DNA from: Antedon mediterranea
Taxonomy: Eukaryota; Echinodermata; Crinoidea; Comatulida; Antedonidae
DNA: 64,000 nucleotides
NCBI RefSeq assembly: GCF_964355755.1
Contig: NC_092678.1
Coordinates: forward strand, 22,362,365-22,426,364
Direction of reading: 5' to 3'
Shown here: piece after piece, positions 24,406-36,035 of the stretch
Layout of the letters: the number at the start of each line of letters is the position of its first letter
Position numbering within the stretch: the stretch's first letter is position 1
Made by a program: the position numbers and the translations under genes
The notes under the pieces: generated by a model
What the model saw: the letters and a program-made list of their open reading frames with translations, nothing else
Database searches by the model: none
What the model was told of the DNA's origin: nothing

Positions 24406-26003
24406 GTTCTGAAAAGGTGAACCGAGAAATTCCAAATAAGGGATGAAGAGGGGGTGGGGGAGGAGGCTGTTCGGTACGTAGAATCTCTATTAAGGAAACA
24501 CCTTTGGAATTCAATACATTGTTTTTAAAGTTGATTGAAATTTTGATTGTTTTATAGTAAGATTTTTAAAAAATTTAGAGAGTATGTTTTTTTTTTTGCA
24601 GTATAGGAACATTGGTAAACATAATAATAATTTAATTTAAACACAGTAAAATAATTTAATATAGTTTAATTGTAGTCAATAAACTAGGACATTTATTGGT
24701 AATGGTACGATCTCCTTACCTTGATGAATCAAAATTTAGAGACCAAATCTCTTTTGTCCTTCTTTAATTAAGTAACCTTATTTGTGTGTTTTTCGTCATG
24801 CATATATTAAACAAAAATTTAGCGTAATAAATAATTTTTAATATATCATCAGTCAAAATATTAACAAAAATATTAATAACAAATATATAATGTACAGATA
24901 ATGGGAAAATAATTATTGATGTCTAGTAACTTAATATAGGTTATCCCTATAGATAATTAAAGAAATTGAAAGAGACCGATTCGTCATCATTTTGCGTTAA
25001 TCACACACAGACTAAGAGCACTCAGAGTAAGTGAAGATGCTTTGTTACGTGTCAAAGGTCAATATGCTCATCAATACACTAACAAAGAAGACGTTGGTAT
25101 TATTAGTATATTAATAGCACGCACTTGAACCACACCCATGTTGATTAATCAACGAGATGGGTTGATGACCGGTTAACGTGAGCGTCTATTGCGGGTATTT
25201 TCTTATAACTGATGCGATTCATTTTGGAATATAAATATATTTTCTTTGTTGACAATTTTTAAAGTAAAAATTATATTTTTTAATGTTATTTGATATCAAT
25301 AATCCTTCTGATAAAAACTTAAAATTTTAGATTCTCACAGTATCTATTTTGGAACATTTAATAATATGCTTTGATCCAACACAACCATAACCGACTCCTC
25401 GCGCTCTCATTTTCTTTAAGACCGACTAAAATTTAAATGTCCCAAATTTTGTGGGCTTAGTTAGTTATGTTTTAGAAGGCAATTTGACTTACATTGAAAA
25501 AAAATAACACACATAGTGTGTCATACCTATACTGCTGAATTAAAAAAAAATCAAAATACCTGCTGGTTACTTTTAAAAAGGAATTTAAATAAAAAGGCAA
25601 AAACTTGGGGAAATTGTCTAGGCTTAGGTGGTATTGTGCTATTATGGTAATCTGAACAAATCCCAATTTTTAATTTTCTCTCCATTACTGAAATCTTTTT
25701 TAATCACATAGATTTCTTGACTTGAAGTTCGCCCAGAAACAGGTTGACAGGAAGTGGTTCATCCCCTCTGGTGCCATCCCTAATCCCTATCTACTTTTAA
25801 TGACCACTGTGTTCTTTCAGTTAATAAACAGTAACAACAAGAATTGCTATAGTGGTTGTATTGACAAATATCTCCCTTAATTGTATTTCACTTAAGTCAA
25901 TACACATTAAGAATTTCCCTTGTATTCAGTTAGATAAGAACATTTTTAAATATCTAACACTGTTTTTTTCTTAAATGCAGCCGATTTTCGCTAGTGTATC
26001 CAT
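24406..26003. other. Intergenic, candidate control region at 24960-25200
   Basis: No gene recognised. The 24960-25200 interval combines TCAAAGGTCA (nuclear-receptor type), ACCACACCC (KLF type), the palindrome GTTGATTAATCAAC at 25140-25153 (HNF1-like) and ACCGGTTAAC (grainyhead-like) within about 130 bases. This is suggestive of an enhancer but rests on motif reading only. Confidence 0.3.
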
Positions 26004-26150
26004 TTCCATAGGAACATTTGGTAATACAACATCACATGTGTTTCACATGTATCTAGTATTAACCTACCCCTTTTTAACCTTATATGATACAGGCACAACA
26101 TGTGATATGAATGAGATGTTGTATTAATACCAAATATGATACTTCGGAAA
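26004..26150. mobile_element. Foldback inverted-repeat element, diverged copy
   Basis: The left arm CCATAGGAACATTTGGTAAT then ACAACATCACATGTG pairs imperfectly with the right arm around GAGATGTTGTATTAATACCA. The internal CACATGTGTTTCACATG motif links it to the element at 26949-27092. Confidence 0.6.
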
Positions 26151-26948
26151 TAGATAGTATGTGGAGACAGTACATGGGAATCGGGTGTTATAAGTAGAAT
26201 GATGAGTAGACCACTGGATATTACACCTAAATAACACAGGATTGTTTAATACAGTTCTTTTTTTGCCCCAAACTATAATAAGATGGGCTTATTATATGAC
26301 TGTCAGTATATAATAAGATGAGCATCCCCAAGGCGGTATAATACTTAAACAACTTGGTCTCTCTGTGAGGTGATTTGGTACTCTGGGCATTGTAGTATAT
26401 TTGTTTTGTAAAACCGTTACAACTACCTGGTAAAACGAAACAACCCAATTCATTAGATCAGAGTCAGTATAATTGTGAGGTATTGTCTTAGTTATCCATA
26501 GTCATGTGGTTGGTCTATACACCTGTGAGTCAAATGCTCTCTGTGAGGTTTATACACACAAAAAAAAAAATACATGGTGGGTATAGTCATCTATGTGGTT
26601 TGGCAGCATTGCAGCGGTTTGGAGAGCAATAGGCATTGTGAAATGCTGTAATAGTTATTTCATAACATCCACGCCAAAAATAACATATTGATGTGAACAG
26701 GCCATAGTTAAATTGAGTCATAAATTGTTGAGGTGTACCACATAGATCAAAATGAAAAAGATACTCTGATCTTAAAAATGAATCAATTGTTGTTCGCAAG
26801 GATAAATATTTGCACTCTATGGTACATAGCAACAAAACATTCTTTGTCAATTTCACATTAATAGTAGGCCTACCATCACAATATGGAGACACCCCTGGAG
26901 GACCACAGATCTTCCAATTCTTGGTGCTTTATCTCCACATATTTTTCA
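26151..26948. other. Intergenic, nothing recognised
   Basis: Spacer. Minus-strand open frames at 26227-26448 and 26587-26892 have no recognised domain or splice context. Confidence 0.4.
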
Positions 26949-27092
26949 GTATCATAGGCGATTTCTGTAATACAGCATACCATGTGTATCACATGTGATG
27001 CCTGTATCATGGAAGGTTAGGTTAAGGGTCAGTTATGAGGCATCATCACATGTGAAAAACATGATGATGTATCACAGAATGTGCCTATGATA
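26949..27092. mobile_element. Foldback inverted-repeat element, about 144 bp
   Basis: The left arm ATCATAGGCGATTTCTGTAA pairs with the right arm containing TCACAGAATGTGCCTATGAT. The inner part CACATGTGATGCCTGTATC mirrors GAGGCATCATCACATGTG. No coding frame, and the same family as 26004-26150. Confidence 0.7.
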
Positions 27093-27935
27093 TTATTTGA
27101 ATTTCAATACAGTTTAATTAGTGCAAAGATAATAATCATATTTATACTCAAATACCATACTTGCTCCAGAAGAAATAAGGTTAATTATTCAGAACTTTTG
27201 GGGTTGGTCACGCTAGGATTAAGGTATTATCTTTCAGTGGTGTTCAGCGCTGTTGGTAGAAATAACTAACATTAACAGCGTGATCACTGACCACGATGAT
27301 AACAGGGTTTGATTGATAAATCCATCTCAACCAATCAGAGGCTGTCTAGTGGCTGTATAACTTTGATATATGATTTGTACACAAGATGATTTCCTTAAAG
27401 CATATTTGTGTATAAATAATAATATTTTGAGAATCATATTTTATCGAGAATCATATGATAATATTATTAATGCTTTTTTTTATATCCCAAAGTTGATTTT
27501 GTTCTTGACGGTTAGTTCATCTGCTGTTATTTTAAGTAAAAATGATCGCGTAATAAATATCATTCAGATAAAGATTACATAAAAAAAGAGAATGACATTT
27601 ATTTGTTATCAGGAAACTGGATATTCAAACATTAATTACTGAACGTTATACCGAAATTAACGATCCAAAGCAAAATTGACGGTTTTTATTAAACCTTAAA
27701 GGATACAGTTACCGTATGATAGTGTTAAGTCTCATAGAAGCACATCTAGAAATGAAATAAAACTCCATCCAATTATAACGTGCATAGCAATGCTATAATA
27801 AATTACACAAACTTTATGATATGTTGTATACTGTGAATTTATAGACCTGTGCTCTCTGCCCTAATTCTGATCATTGGAAGAAACTTACCATACTATAGCT
27901 AATATAATGTTTAAATGCTCTTTTCTAAGTTCAAA

Positions 27936-27981
27936 TATAAGGTGCCCGACTTCTAAGACCACAGACGTAAGTTCAAATCCT
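27936..27981 (+). repeat. tRNA-like fragment, related to 29151-29199
   Basis: It shares TATAAGGTGCYCGRCTTCTA, AGACCA and AAGTTCAAATCCT with 29151-29199. The end resembles a B box, and the CTTCTAA segment resembles an anticodon loop. The D arm is missing, so it is a tRNA-derived repeat fragment rather than a gene. Confidence 0.5.
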
Positions 27982-29150
27982 ATGTGTGTGCATTTTTGTT
28001 CTCACAATTTATTGCAACACCTGTCTGGTATCATATACATACAAATGCCAACATCTGAAGGGAGGTGGTGTTTTTGTTGTTGTCAATAGCATCCTTTAAC
28101 TATTTATCGAGATAATCGCGTGATGGCTATGTGAAGGGATCCCTTTTCCGTTCAGAAAAAAATTAAAAAATTATGGTTGTACAATGAATAAATATCGTAA
28201 ATTTGCTTGTGTATAAACCTTTTTGGTAAATTTTAATGCAGAAAACAACACATTATTAAAATTCAGTTGTCTTTATAATCCAGGCGAAAATGTGGAAAAC
28301 CAGGAGCACGATGTCAGGCCGGGAGACGAATCTAAAACATGGAAGTCTCTCGACCAAAACGGGAGTGTTGGCATGTATTCAAAGATATTGCTAATATGGA
28401 TTTTGCCCTTATTATATGATCAATGGACATTTTCTAGTACAGTACTATTAAGTTTATATCGTTATATTTTGACACAGAGAAATACAGTATGCATGATTGC
28501 TTATGTATTGTGCTGTAACACCCAAGAGAGATTGTAAAGGAAGAAATTAGCCATAACTGTCAAAAGTCCTTGCCAATATTACTGTCATAAATTTTCTGTA
28601 TTACGAAGAAATGTTTTTAGAAAACCAAATAGGTTATATTTTTAAACATGCAGAAAGATATACGACATGGACTTAACATTATAAGATATAGTAACGGACG
28701 GACGTAGTATGAGTTGTTTTCTTTCATTGTAGAATTTGTGTTTTTATTTTTACAAATACTCCCGATTTATTTGACCTTGCAACATATATTGTATTCACCA
28801 ATATTTATATAAGATTTTGTTTATTTATTCTTTATACTGTATACTGTTTTTAAAGTTTCGAGAAAATAAACACAATTAAAGTAAAACAAATAATAAAAAT
28901 CAATAAAATAAAAATATTAAAAGTAATTATTTTATTAAATTAAGAGCATAAAATGGACATAAAACAATGTTAAATAAATATTAATAACTGGTACTTGATA
29001 GTTCCATTAGGAACTGGATAGGCTACCCTCAGTAAATATGGTAATAAATAAATAAATAAATAGCGCAAGTTAAGTGGCTCCAAAATGCGATAATAAATTG
29101 GTATATTTGGCCTAATAATTAGTTTAAAAGTTATTATTATTATTATTAGT

Positions 29151-29199
29151 TATAAGGTGCTCGGCTTCTAAGACCAGAGTTGTCAAGTTCAAATCCTGC
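29151..29199 (+). repeat. tRNA-like fragment, related to 27936-27981
   Basis: This is the second copy of the 46- to 49-bp motif with a B-box-like AGTTCAAATCCTG. It follows a (TTA) microsatellite at 29133-29150. Confidence 0.5.
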
Positions 29200-29816
29200 C
29201 ATGTTGTACGTGCACTATAGTAAAAAAACACAACACAAATTTGTTTGAGTTTTAAAAATATTTTCTCAGTAAGTTGAAAGTGACTTTCATTTTATGTGAC
29301 TTAATCCCTTCTTTGTATGGCTTGATTGTTGATTTTTTTCATTCATCTTTCATTTGTATTTGTTTAATCTGCAAAGAAGGCTGCGGTAAATTCCAAGTAA
29401 ATTGTGTCACATTTTAAAATCTTTTTTTAAAAGAATATAATTAATTCTCAATTTTAAAGAAAACAAAATATCAAATGGCCATTTTAAAAATAATCATTTT
29501 AATCGTAATTTTTTAATTACAATTAAAACTTCATTGACCTTTTGAGTCTGTCAATTTTAAATGCTTTATTTATTCTTTATTTCAAAAGCTTTAAATATTG
29601 CAAAAGTTAGATATAATTTCCAAACTGTTGCGGGAAGATCACTGAAAATGATAATGCAAAAGATTAGGTTCAGGATTTTTTTTTTAGAATATTCATAGGC
29701 CGCTGGGCCTCACTTAAGTGAGATATTTTCCTTTAAATTGTATTGACTTAGATTTTTCTAAATTTTAAGTGTGTTTCCCTTAGCCCAAGTGTGAATATGG
29801 CCACTGATCTAAAAAA

Positions 29817-29950
29817 CCTAGATGCGCGACTGAAGGTACGTGCTTACTTGGACTCGCTTATGACTAGACTAAGTATGGCGTAACCTAGATGCGCGACTGG
29901 AGGTACGTGCTTACTTGGACTCGCTTATGACTAGACTAAGTATGGTGTGA
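29817..29950 (+). repeat. Near-perfect two-copy tandem repeat, 67-bp period
   Basis: Each copy starts with CCTAGATGCGCGACTG and ends with AGACTAAGTATGG(C/T)GT. The copies (29817-29883 and 29884-29950) differ at only a few bases. They are more GC-rich than the flanks. A recent duplication is likely. Confidence 0.92.
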
Positions 29951-30890
29951 ACACTGTAAACTATGAATCAAATTTATAAAACAGACAGAATTACATATAT
30001 TTATTTTTGATAATTGAATTGTAGTAGGATACAGTTAATCAACTAATTTTTAAAACAGACAGAAGTACATACTGTAGGAGGTATTTATTTTTTGGAACTG
30101 TTATGAATAAACTTAGTATAGTTAATCAACATACACTGATTGCTAAAAACAAGCTTTGCAGTAATATATTGGAACCTACAGTCAGAAGCACAGTATTTTT
30201 TTGAACTGTTATTATTAAACTGTTATATATATATATTTATTTTTAATTGAACTGTAGTAGTAGGCTATAGTTAATCAACATACACCGATTGCTATAAACA
30301 TAATAGGCTTTGCAGTAGTATATTAAAACCTACCTATATTTAACTACTTAAAAAGGGATTCATCTCGTTAAGCATGGCCTTCTCTATTCAAGAATCCCTA
30401 GAAGACAATGTTTAACTAAGAACGACCTTTTCTATTGAGAAGTAACGGATCACACACCCACGTGTGAATTGTGAATAGTATGTGGGCGTGTTAGCTATAC
30501 ACGCGTGCTTACAAATCTTCTATCCCGAACAATGAGTACTAATCATTGTAGATCTTCTCTGCAGATTTCTGTTTTTACCAATGTCATTTCCTTTTACAAT
30601 AATGAGACTTTAAATATCTTATGTAAACTGAGTATTACAGTGCGTAACACATTATTCAGTGGGTACTAATCGTTGTAGAGCACACCTTTTTAGGACCGCA
30701 AGAAAATATAAAAAAAGTGACTAATCACAAGGACAATTCTCATTTTGTTTCTTTTAGGTTTTGTATGACCTCTAAATTTAATTTTGAAAAGTTTGTGAAT
30801 TTTAATGTGTACATGTATAGTAGCTTCCTTTTCCCTAACTTCCAACATGAAAAAACACCATTTTAGCAATTTTGTTTAGACAGCCCCAAA
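29951..30890. other. Intergenic with a degenerate duplication
   Basis: A degenerate direct repeat is present: GTTAATCAACATACACTGAT and GCAGTAATATATTGGAACC near 30120-30180 recur at about 30271-30335. No gene was recognised. Confidence 0.5.
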
Positions 30891-30893
30891 GGC

Positions 30894-30972
30894 CCCGTTT
30901 CTGCTGCCAAAAATATACCGTATATATACGGTATATTTTATATACGGTATATTTTTTGGCAGCAGAAATGGG
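30894..30972. mobile_element. 79-bp foldback element with ACGGTATAT palindromes
   Basis: CCCGTTTCTGCTGCC is on the left and GGCAGCAGAAATGGG on the right, with the whole centre made of ATACCGTATATATACGGTAT-type palindromes. Further partial copies follow to about 31110. A related copy closes the block at 35245-35325. Confidence 0.7.
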
Positions 30973-31487
30973 TCTCATAAAAAATATACCGTATATATTT
31001 GCGGTATATATACTGCATAAATATCCCCATCGTTTGTGGATATTATACGGTATATTCCAAAATATACCGTATATTTTGTTCCCCGTTTCTGCTGCACTCA
31101 AAATATACCGTAAATGTGACCCGACTCATGACACGAGGTCAAAAACTAACAGAGCGCGACGCGTTTGTTTTGGTTTTTCTGCTGCATTGAAAGTTGAAAA
31201 ACACGTGTAAAAGCAAGCAACAGATCAAAATGTCACTGTGGACCGAACAAATCACTATTTTTGCAATTCAATTGTGGGGGGAAGCGAAAGTTGGGGGGAG
31301 ACTGCATGGCAACAGAAGAGATACCGAGATTTTAATTACAATAAATCGAATGTTCTTACACGACAACAGGGAGTCTAATAACAACTCCCTGACGACAACA
31401 ACGTGATGTAAAATCATGGTAAAATACTGGAAAAATGGAAATTAAAACGGCAATATAGGATAATATAGCATAATATAAACTCAATTT

Positions 31488-34400
31488 GAACTAGACATGA
31501 AACTCGTCACTTTGACGAGTTAGTTATCCGCACGACAGATGCCACGTGCACGTCATACGTTAAAAACTATAATAAGAGGTGGTCCTGTATTTTCGCCTTG
31601 TATTATAATTATACAGTACACTGTGTATAAAAGGAGACATTAATTCTACATGATACAGAGGGCGGCAAACAACAATTTGCTCACATCAGAGACTATGCTG
31701 GTGTACATTGTACTACTGTATATTATATGACATATTAACTGAATTATGGGACCTGCCTTTAATTCAAATATTTAACATGATGATGTCATAAAAAAAAACA
31801 ACACAACGATAGCAATTTCTGAAGAAAATTATCTTAGCAACAACATATTAACGTGTAGAAGAAATTTGAATACGTAAAATGTTGGTGCGCGCACATTTAA
31901 ATGTGATGAACTATTACGCAAAATATGAAAATACGACTTTTTTTATTCAACTGGCAATATGATAACGTCACAACATCCGATTGGCAAAATGTTTACATGA
32001 ATTCGTATCTACAATCCTATAGCTTCCAGAAAACGTTTTAATCGTGATTATCACATTTTATTCTTACGAGCTATTACAGATTAAAATTTACTGTAAAGAT
32101 GAAATTAATGACCCACGTAATTAAAATTTTTAGGCATGATGACGTTATAAAAATGTAAATATTTTTTTCTCATGCTAAAGAAAGTTGATTGACCTAGACA
32201 ATATATAAATATAGGAGAAAAAGGAATACAGATAAGCGTGATGCGCTCCATTGAATGTGATGAGCAATAACGAAACAGACAAAAATCCTATATTTTACAT
32301 TCGTGTGGCCATACGATTACGTCACAATGTTTTTTTAGCCTTATCGATGCATGATCCGATATCTGCAACTCATCAACTTCTAGATTTTGTAATAAAAATA
32401 AACGGTTCACGGTTTACTTTAGAAACTATGACTGTTTAAAAAAAGACATTATTTTGATGATTTTTTAAGCTTTTTCATAAAAAACGCGCACAAATTGTCT
32501 AATTCAACGTGTTCGTATGGCGTTATTTAAACTGGAAAAGTTCTAAATTGTTTTCAAAATTACTAGGAAAGGCTTGAAAAATATAATTCAAGAGAAAAAA
32601 ATATGTTTTTATCGCTACGTGCGCACCGCGTGCGTAAAAAATTGCGCGCCCGTGGGAATTTTTGACATGCTCAAAATGACATGAAACGCGTAAAAAGTTG
32701 ATTAGAAATTAATTTTGCGCATTTTGAAATTTTAAATGCGCGTGCGCGCGTAACTTCTTGTGAAACATGCCATTTTTAATCCGTAGAAAGTTTGCCCCTG
32801 ATATGACTTAAATTTTGTCAAAGTGTCAATACTAAATGACTTTTGGTTTTTAATCTATGATCAATCATTGAAATTCATAAAATTGCGCGTAAGTCACGTT
32901 GCGCAACTATGACGTCATTCAAAAATAGGAGGTGCACAACTTCACGTAAATGCCCATATGTTGTCAAAGTTATGAAATGTTATGTTTACACATTTTAGAG
33001 AAACGCGACTCACAAAAAGGAAGGAAGGAAAGAAGAACTAGACATGAAACTCGTCACTTTGACGAGTTAGTTATCCGCACGACAAACGCCACGTGCACGT
33101 CATACGTTGGAATATTGCATTGCACACCGAAAAAGATTATGTCATTATGACCTGAACTGAAGAATATGATATGTTGTTAGTGCTGAATGCTGTATATTTT
33201 CTGTCATATAGTATACACAGTATAATCTGTATACATGTCACAAACAGTGTAAAATAGGTGAAATTACGGGACCCGTATTTTATTTTAATTTTCAAAAGGA
33301 AACGCGAAGGTACAGTAGTAATTTCGGAAGAAAATTATCTCAGCAACAACATATTAACGTTTAGAAGAAATTAGAATACGTGAAATATTAATGCGCGCTT
33401 TTTTAAATGTAATGAACTATGACGCAAAAGATGAAAATATGACTTTGTTTATTTAACTGGCCATATGATGACGTCACAACATCTGATTGGCGAAAAGTTC
33501 ACATGATTTCGTATCTACAATCCCATAGCTTCCTGAAAACGTTTTAATCGTGATTATCACATTTTATTCTTACGAGCTATAACAGATTAAAATTTACTGT
33601 AAAGATGAAATTAATGACGCTGTTAATTAAAATTTTTAGGCATGGTGACGTCATAAAAATTAAAATATTTTTAACTCATGCGTAAGATAGTTGATTGACC
33701 TAGACAATATTAAAATCTCAGAGAAAAAGGAATACAGATAGGCGTAATGCGCTCCATTGAATATGATGAGCAATAACGAAAGAGACAAAAATCCTATATT
33801 TTACATTCGTGTGGCCATACGATGACGTCACAATGTCCGGTTAGCCATATTGATTCATGATCCGATTTCTACAACTCATCAACTTCCAGAATATGTAATT
33901 AAAAAAAAGTTCACCTCGTTGTTTAGAATCTATGACTGTTTAAAAAAAGGCATAATTTTGACAAATTTTTTAACTTTTTCATCAAAAACGCACGTAAAGT
34001 ATCCAATTCAACGTGCCCGTATGACGTAATTGTAAGTCGAAATTGTTTTAAAATTGGTAAAATTACTATAAAAGGCTGGAAAAACATAATTCAATAAAAA
34101 AAAAATACTTTTAGCGCTACGTGCGCACCACGCGCATAAAATTGTTCGCGCACGTGGGAAATTTTGACATGGTCAAAATGTCATAATCAGCGTAGAAAGT
34201 TGATTAAAAATTAATTTTGCGCATTTTGAATTTTAAATGCGCGTGCGCGCGTAACTTTGTGTAAAACACGCAATTTTTTTTCCACAGAAAGTTAGCGCAT
34301 GATATAAATTAAAATTTTGCTAAGTTTCAATTTAAATTGTTATATGGTTTTAAATCTATGTTAAATACGCGAAATTCATAAAATCATGCGTAAGTCACGT

Positions 34401-34900
34401 TGCGCATTTCTGACGTCATTCACAATAGGAGGTGCACAACTTCACGTGAATGCCCATATGTTGACAAAGTTATGAAATGTTATGTTTACACGTTTTTGAG
34501 ATACGCGAGATACAAAAAGAGAGGAGAAATGCGCGTGCGCGCGTAACGTCTTGTAAAACATGGCATTTTTAATCCACAAAAAGTTTGCCCTTGATATGAC
34601 TTAAATTTTCACAAAGTGTCAAAACAAATTTATGCTTGGTTTTTAGTCTATGATCAATCATAAAAAATCATAAAATCGCACGTAAGTCACGTTGCGCAAC
34701 TCTGACGTCATTCAAAAATAGGAGGTGCACAACTTCACGTAAATGCCCATATGTTGACAAAGTTATGAAATGTTTAGTTTACAAGTTTTTGAGATACGTG
34801 AGGCACAAAAATGGAGGAGAAAGAAATAAGAAAAAAAAAAAAAAAAAGTAACAGGACGATTACAAGAAGTTATCCGCTACTAAGCGGATAACTAATAATA
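31488..34900 (+). repeat. Tandem array of a 1.55-kb non-coding unit (2.2 copies) with hairpin start and palindromic cap
   Basis: Copy one is 31488-33033, copy two 33034-34528, and a third partial copy covering only the 3' fifth is 34529-34810. Each full copy opens with GAACTAGACATGAAACTCGT and the hairpin AACTCGTC-ACTTT-GACGAGTT, then AGTTATCCGC. The array ends with hairpins built from the same GTTATCCGC motif. The units are rich in CpG-containing words (GCGCGTGCGCGCGTAAC) and have no long frame. Hairpin ends and tandem head-to-tail copies suggest a rolling-circle (Helitron-like) element, but no diagnostic ends were proved. Confidence 0.8.
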
Positions 34901-34966
34901 CAGAAAAAAAATGTTGATCTCGTACAATAACAAGGAGTTATCCGCTTGGTATACCAAGCGGATAAC
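34869..34966. repeat. Paired palindromes closing the 1.55-kb array
   Basis: 34869-34892 is GTTATCCGCT, a 4-base loop ACTA, then AGCGGATAAC. 34937-34966 is a perfect 30-base palindrome whose half is GTTATCCGCTTGGTA. Both are followed by TAATAA. The GTTATCCGC word also occurs just after the 5' hairpin of each array unit. Confidence 0.9.
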
Positions 34967-35465
34967 TAATAACAGAGTTTATTTATAGTGACATTTCTAG
35001 ATTGTGCTTGTATGTGCGGTGTAAATTCGTTGCCACTTCTGCTCATTAGATTTAAAATAGAAAGCAATGCTACGACGTTTTGAGAAACCATCATTGTTTT
35101 GTTTTTGTCAGCATGTACCGGTAGGTAAAAACCTCACTACACGAGGTCAATCCATACTTCCGTCTCACGAAATGCATTTTGGGTAATGAAAGCCAACTTT
35201 TTTACAACCCACCCACGAAGTATGTGCAGCGGAAACGGTGCACGAATTTCATATACGGTATATATACGGTATATTTATACGGTATATTTATACGGTATAT
35301 TTTGGGTTGGCAGCAGAAACGGGCCCAAAGACAATTGAGATACATAAAAATATATTTGTCGAGAATTGACTGAATACACACAATACATAGGCCTAGGTAA
35401 TATAATCAATTGACAAATGATGTTACATAACATTGTAGGCCTATTATTTCTTTATCATTACATAC

Positions 35466-36035
35466 CAGGCCCGTATCCAGGGGGAGGGGGGGTGCGTTGG
35501 GTCCAAGTCCCAAAAGGTCCACTATTTCCTCGGTTGGTATTTTTTCTTGTCTTGTTTAACTAAAGACAATATCATTATATATATACAAAATTTACATTAT
35601 CAATGGTATACAAACAAAAATACGTTAATATAAAATGAAAAAATACCGGTAATTAAATTACTACAAACTCGATGTAAAACATGCGGAGTCGATCATGTGA
35701 CGATAAGCAATAGCTTAGCGCTTCATGTACGCGGTACGCGGCAAAGTGTTTGCTGGAAATACAGACAACCGGCGGTAAAGACGTGTTTGGAAATACAGAC
35801 ACTATCGAATACGGCGCCTAAACATGGAAGGAAGGCCAACTCAGACAGCGTTGTACGACGCTGTCTGAGTTGGCCTTTAAACATCATGAAAGCGTTAAGT
35901 TCTGGTGTCCATCGTTCAACTAGCCCAAGCCACAACAAAGAGTCTTAAATCAGTCTTTAGAACGTCAAATAACGCAAATTTTGATGACCTGACCCCCTCC
36001 CCCCCCCCCCATTATAAATGCTGGATACGGGCCTG
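35466..36035. mobile_element. Non-autonomous element with CAGGCCCGTATCCAG ends, 570 bp
   Basis: CAGGCCCGTATCCAG at the left edge and CTGGATACGGGCCTG at the right edge are a perfect 15-bp inverted repeat. As in the 13247-14336 element, a G run follows the left end and a C run precedes the right end. No target duplication is clear. A 20-bp-stem hairpin lies inside at 35832-35877. Small open frames on both strands have no transposase motif. Confidence 0.82.

Larger units (their letters stand above)
27093..29816. other. Intergenic with two tRNA-like fragments and one exon-like patch
   Basis: The exon-like patch is 28283-28372, preceded by TTTATAATCCAG and followed by CATGTATTC. It is open in two frames (MWKTRSTMSGRETNLKHG and GENVENQEHDVRPGDESKTW) and richer in GC and CpG than its surroundings, but no partner exon was found. 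The rest is AT-rich spacer. Confidence 0.3.
30891..35325. mobile_element. Repeat block with GGCCC(C)GTTTCTGCTGCC inverted ends, 4.4 kb
   Basis: The left edge GGCCCCGTTTCTGCTGCC and the right edge GGCAGCAGAAACGGGCC are inverted copies, each followed inward by AAAATATACCGTATA-type palindromes; CCCAAAG occurs at both outer edges. The left part (30894-30972) is itself a nearly perfect foldback with the same termini, so two short foldback elements may simply flank unrelated sequence. The inside holds the 1.55-kb tandem array. No transposase was seen in any frame. Confidence 0.5.

Noticed and set aside
35697-35948. Overlapping 83- and 71-codon frames
   Set aside because: They are inside the 570-bp element and span its perfect hairpin; no domain recognised.
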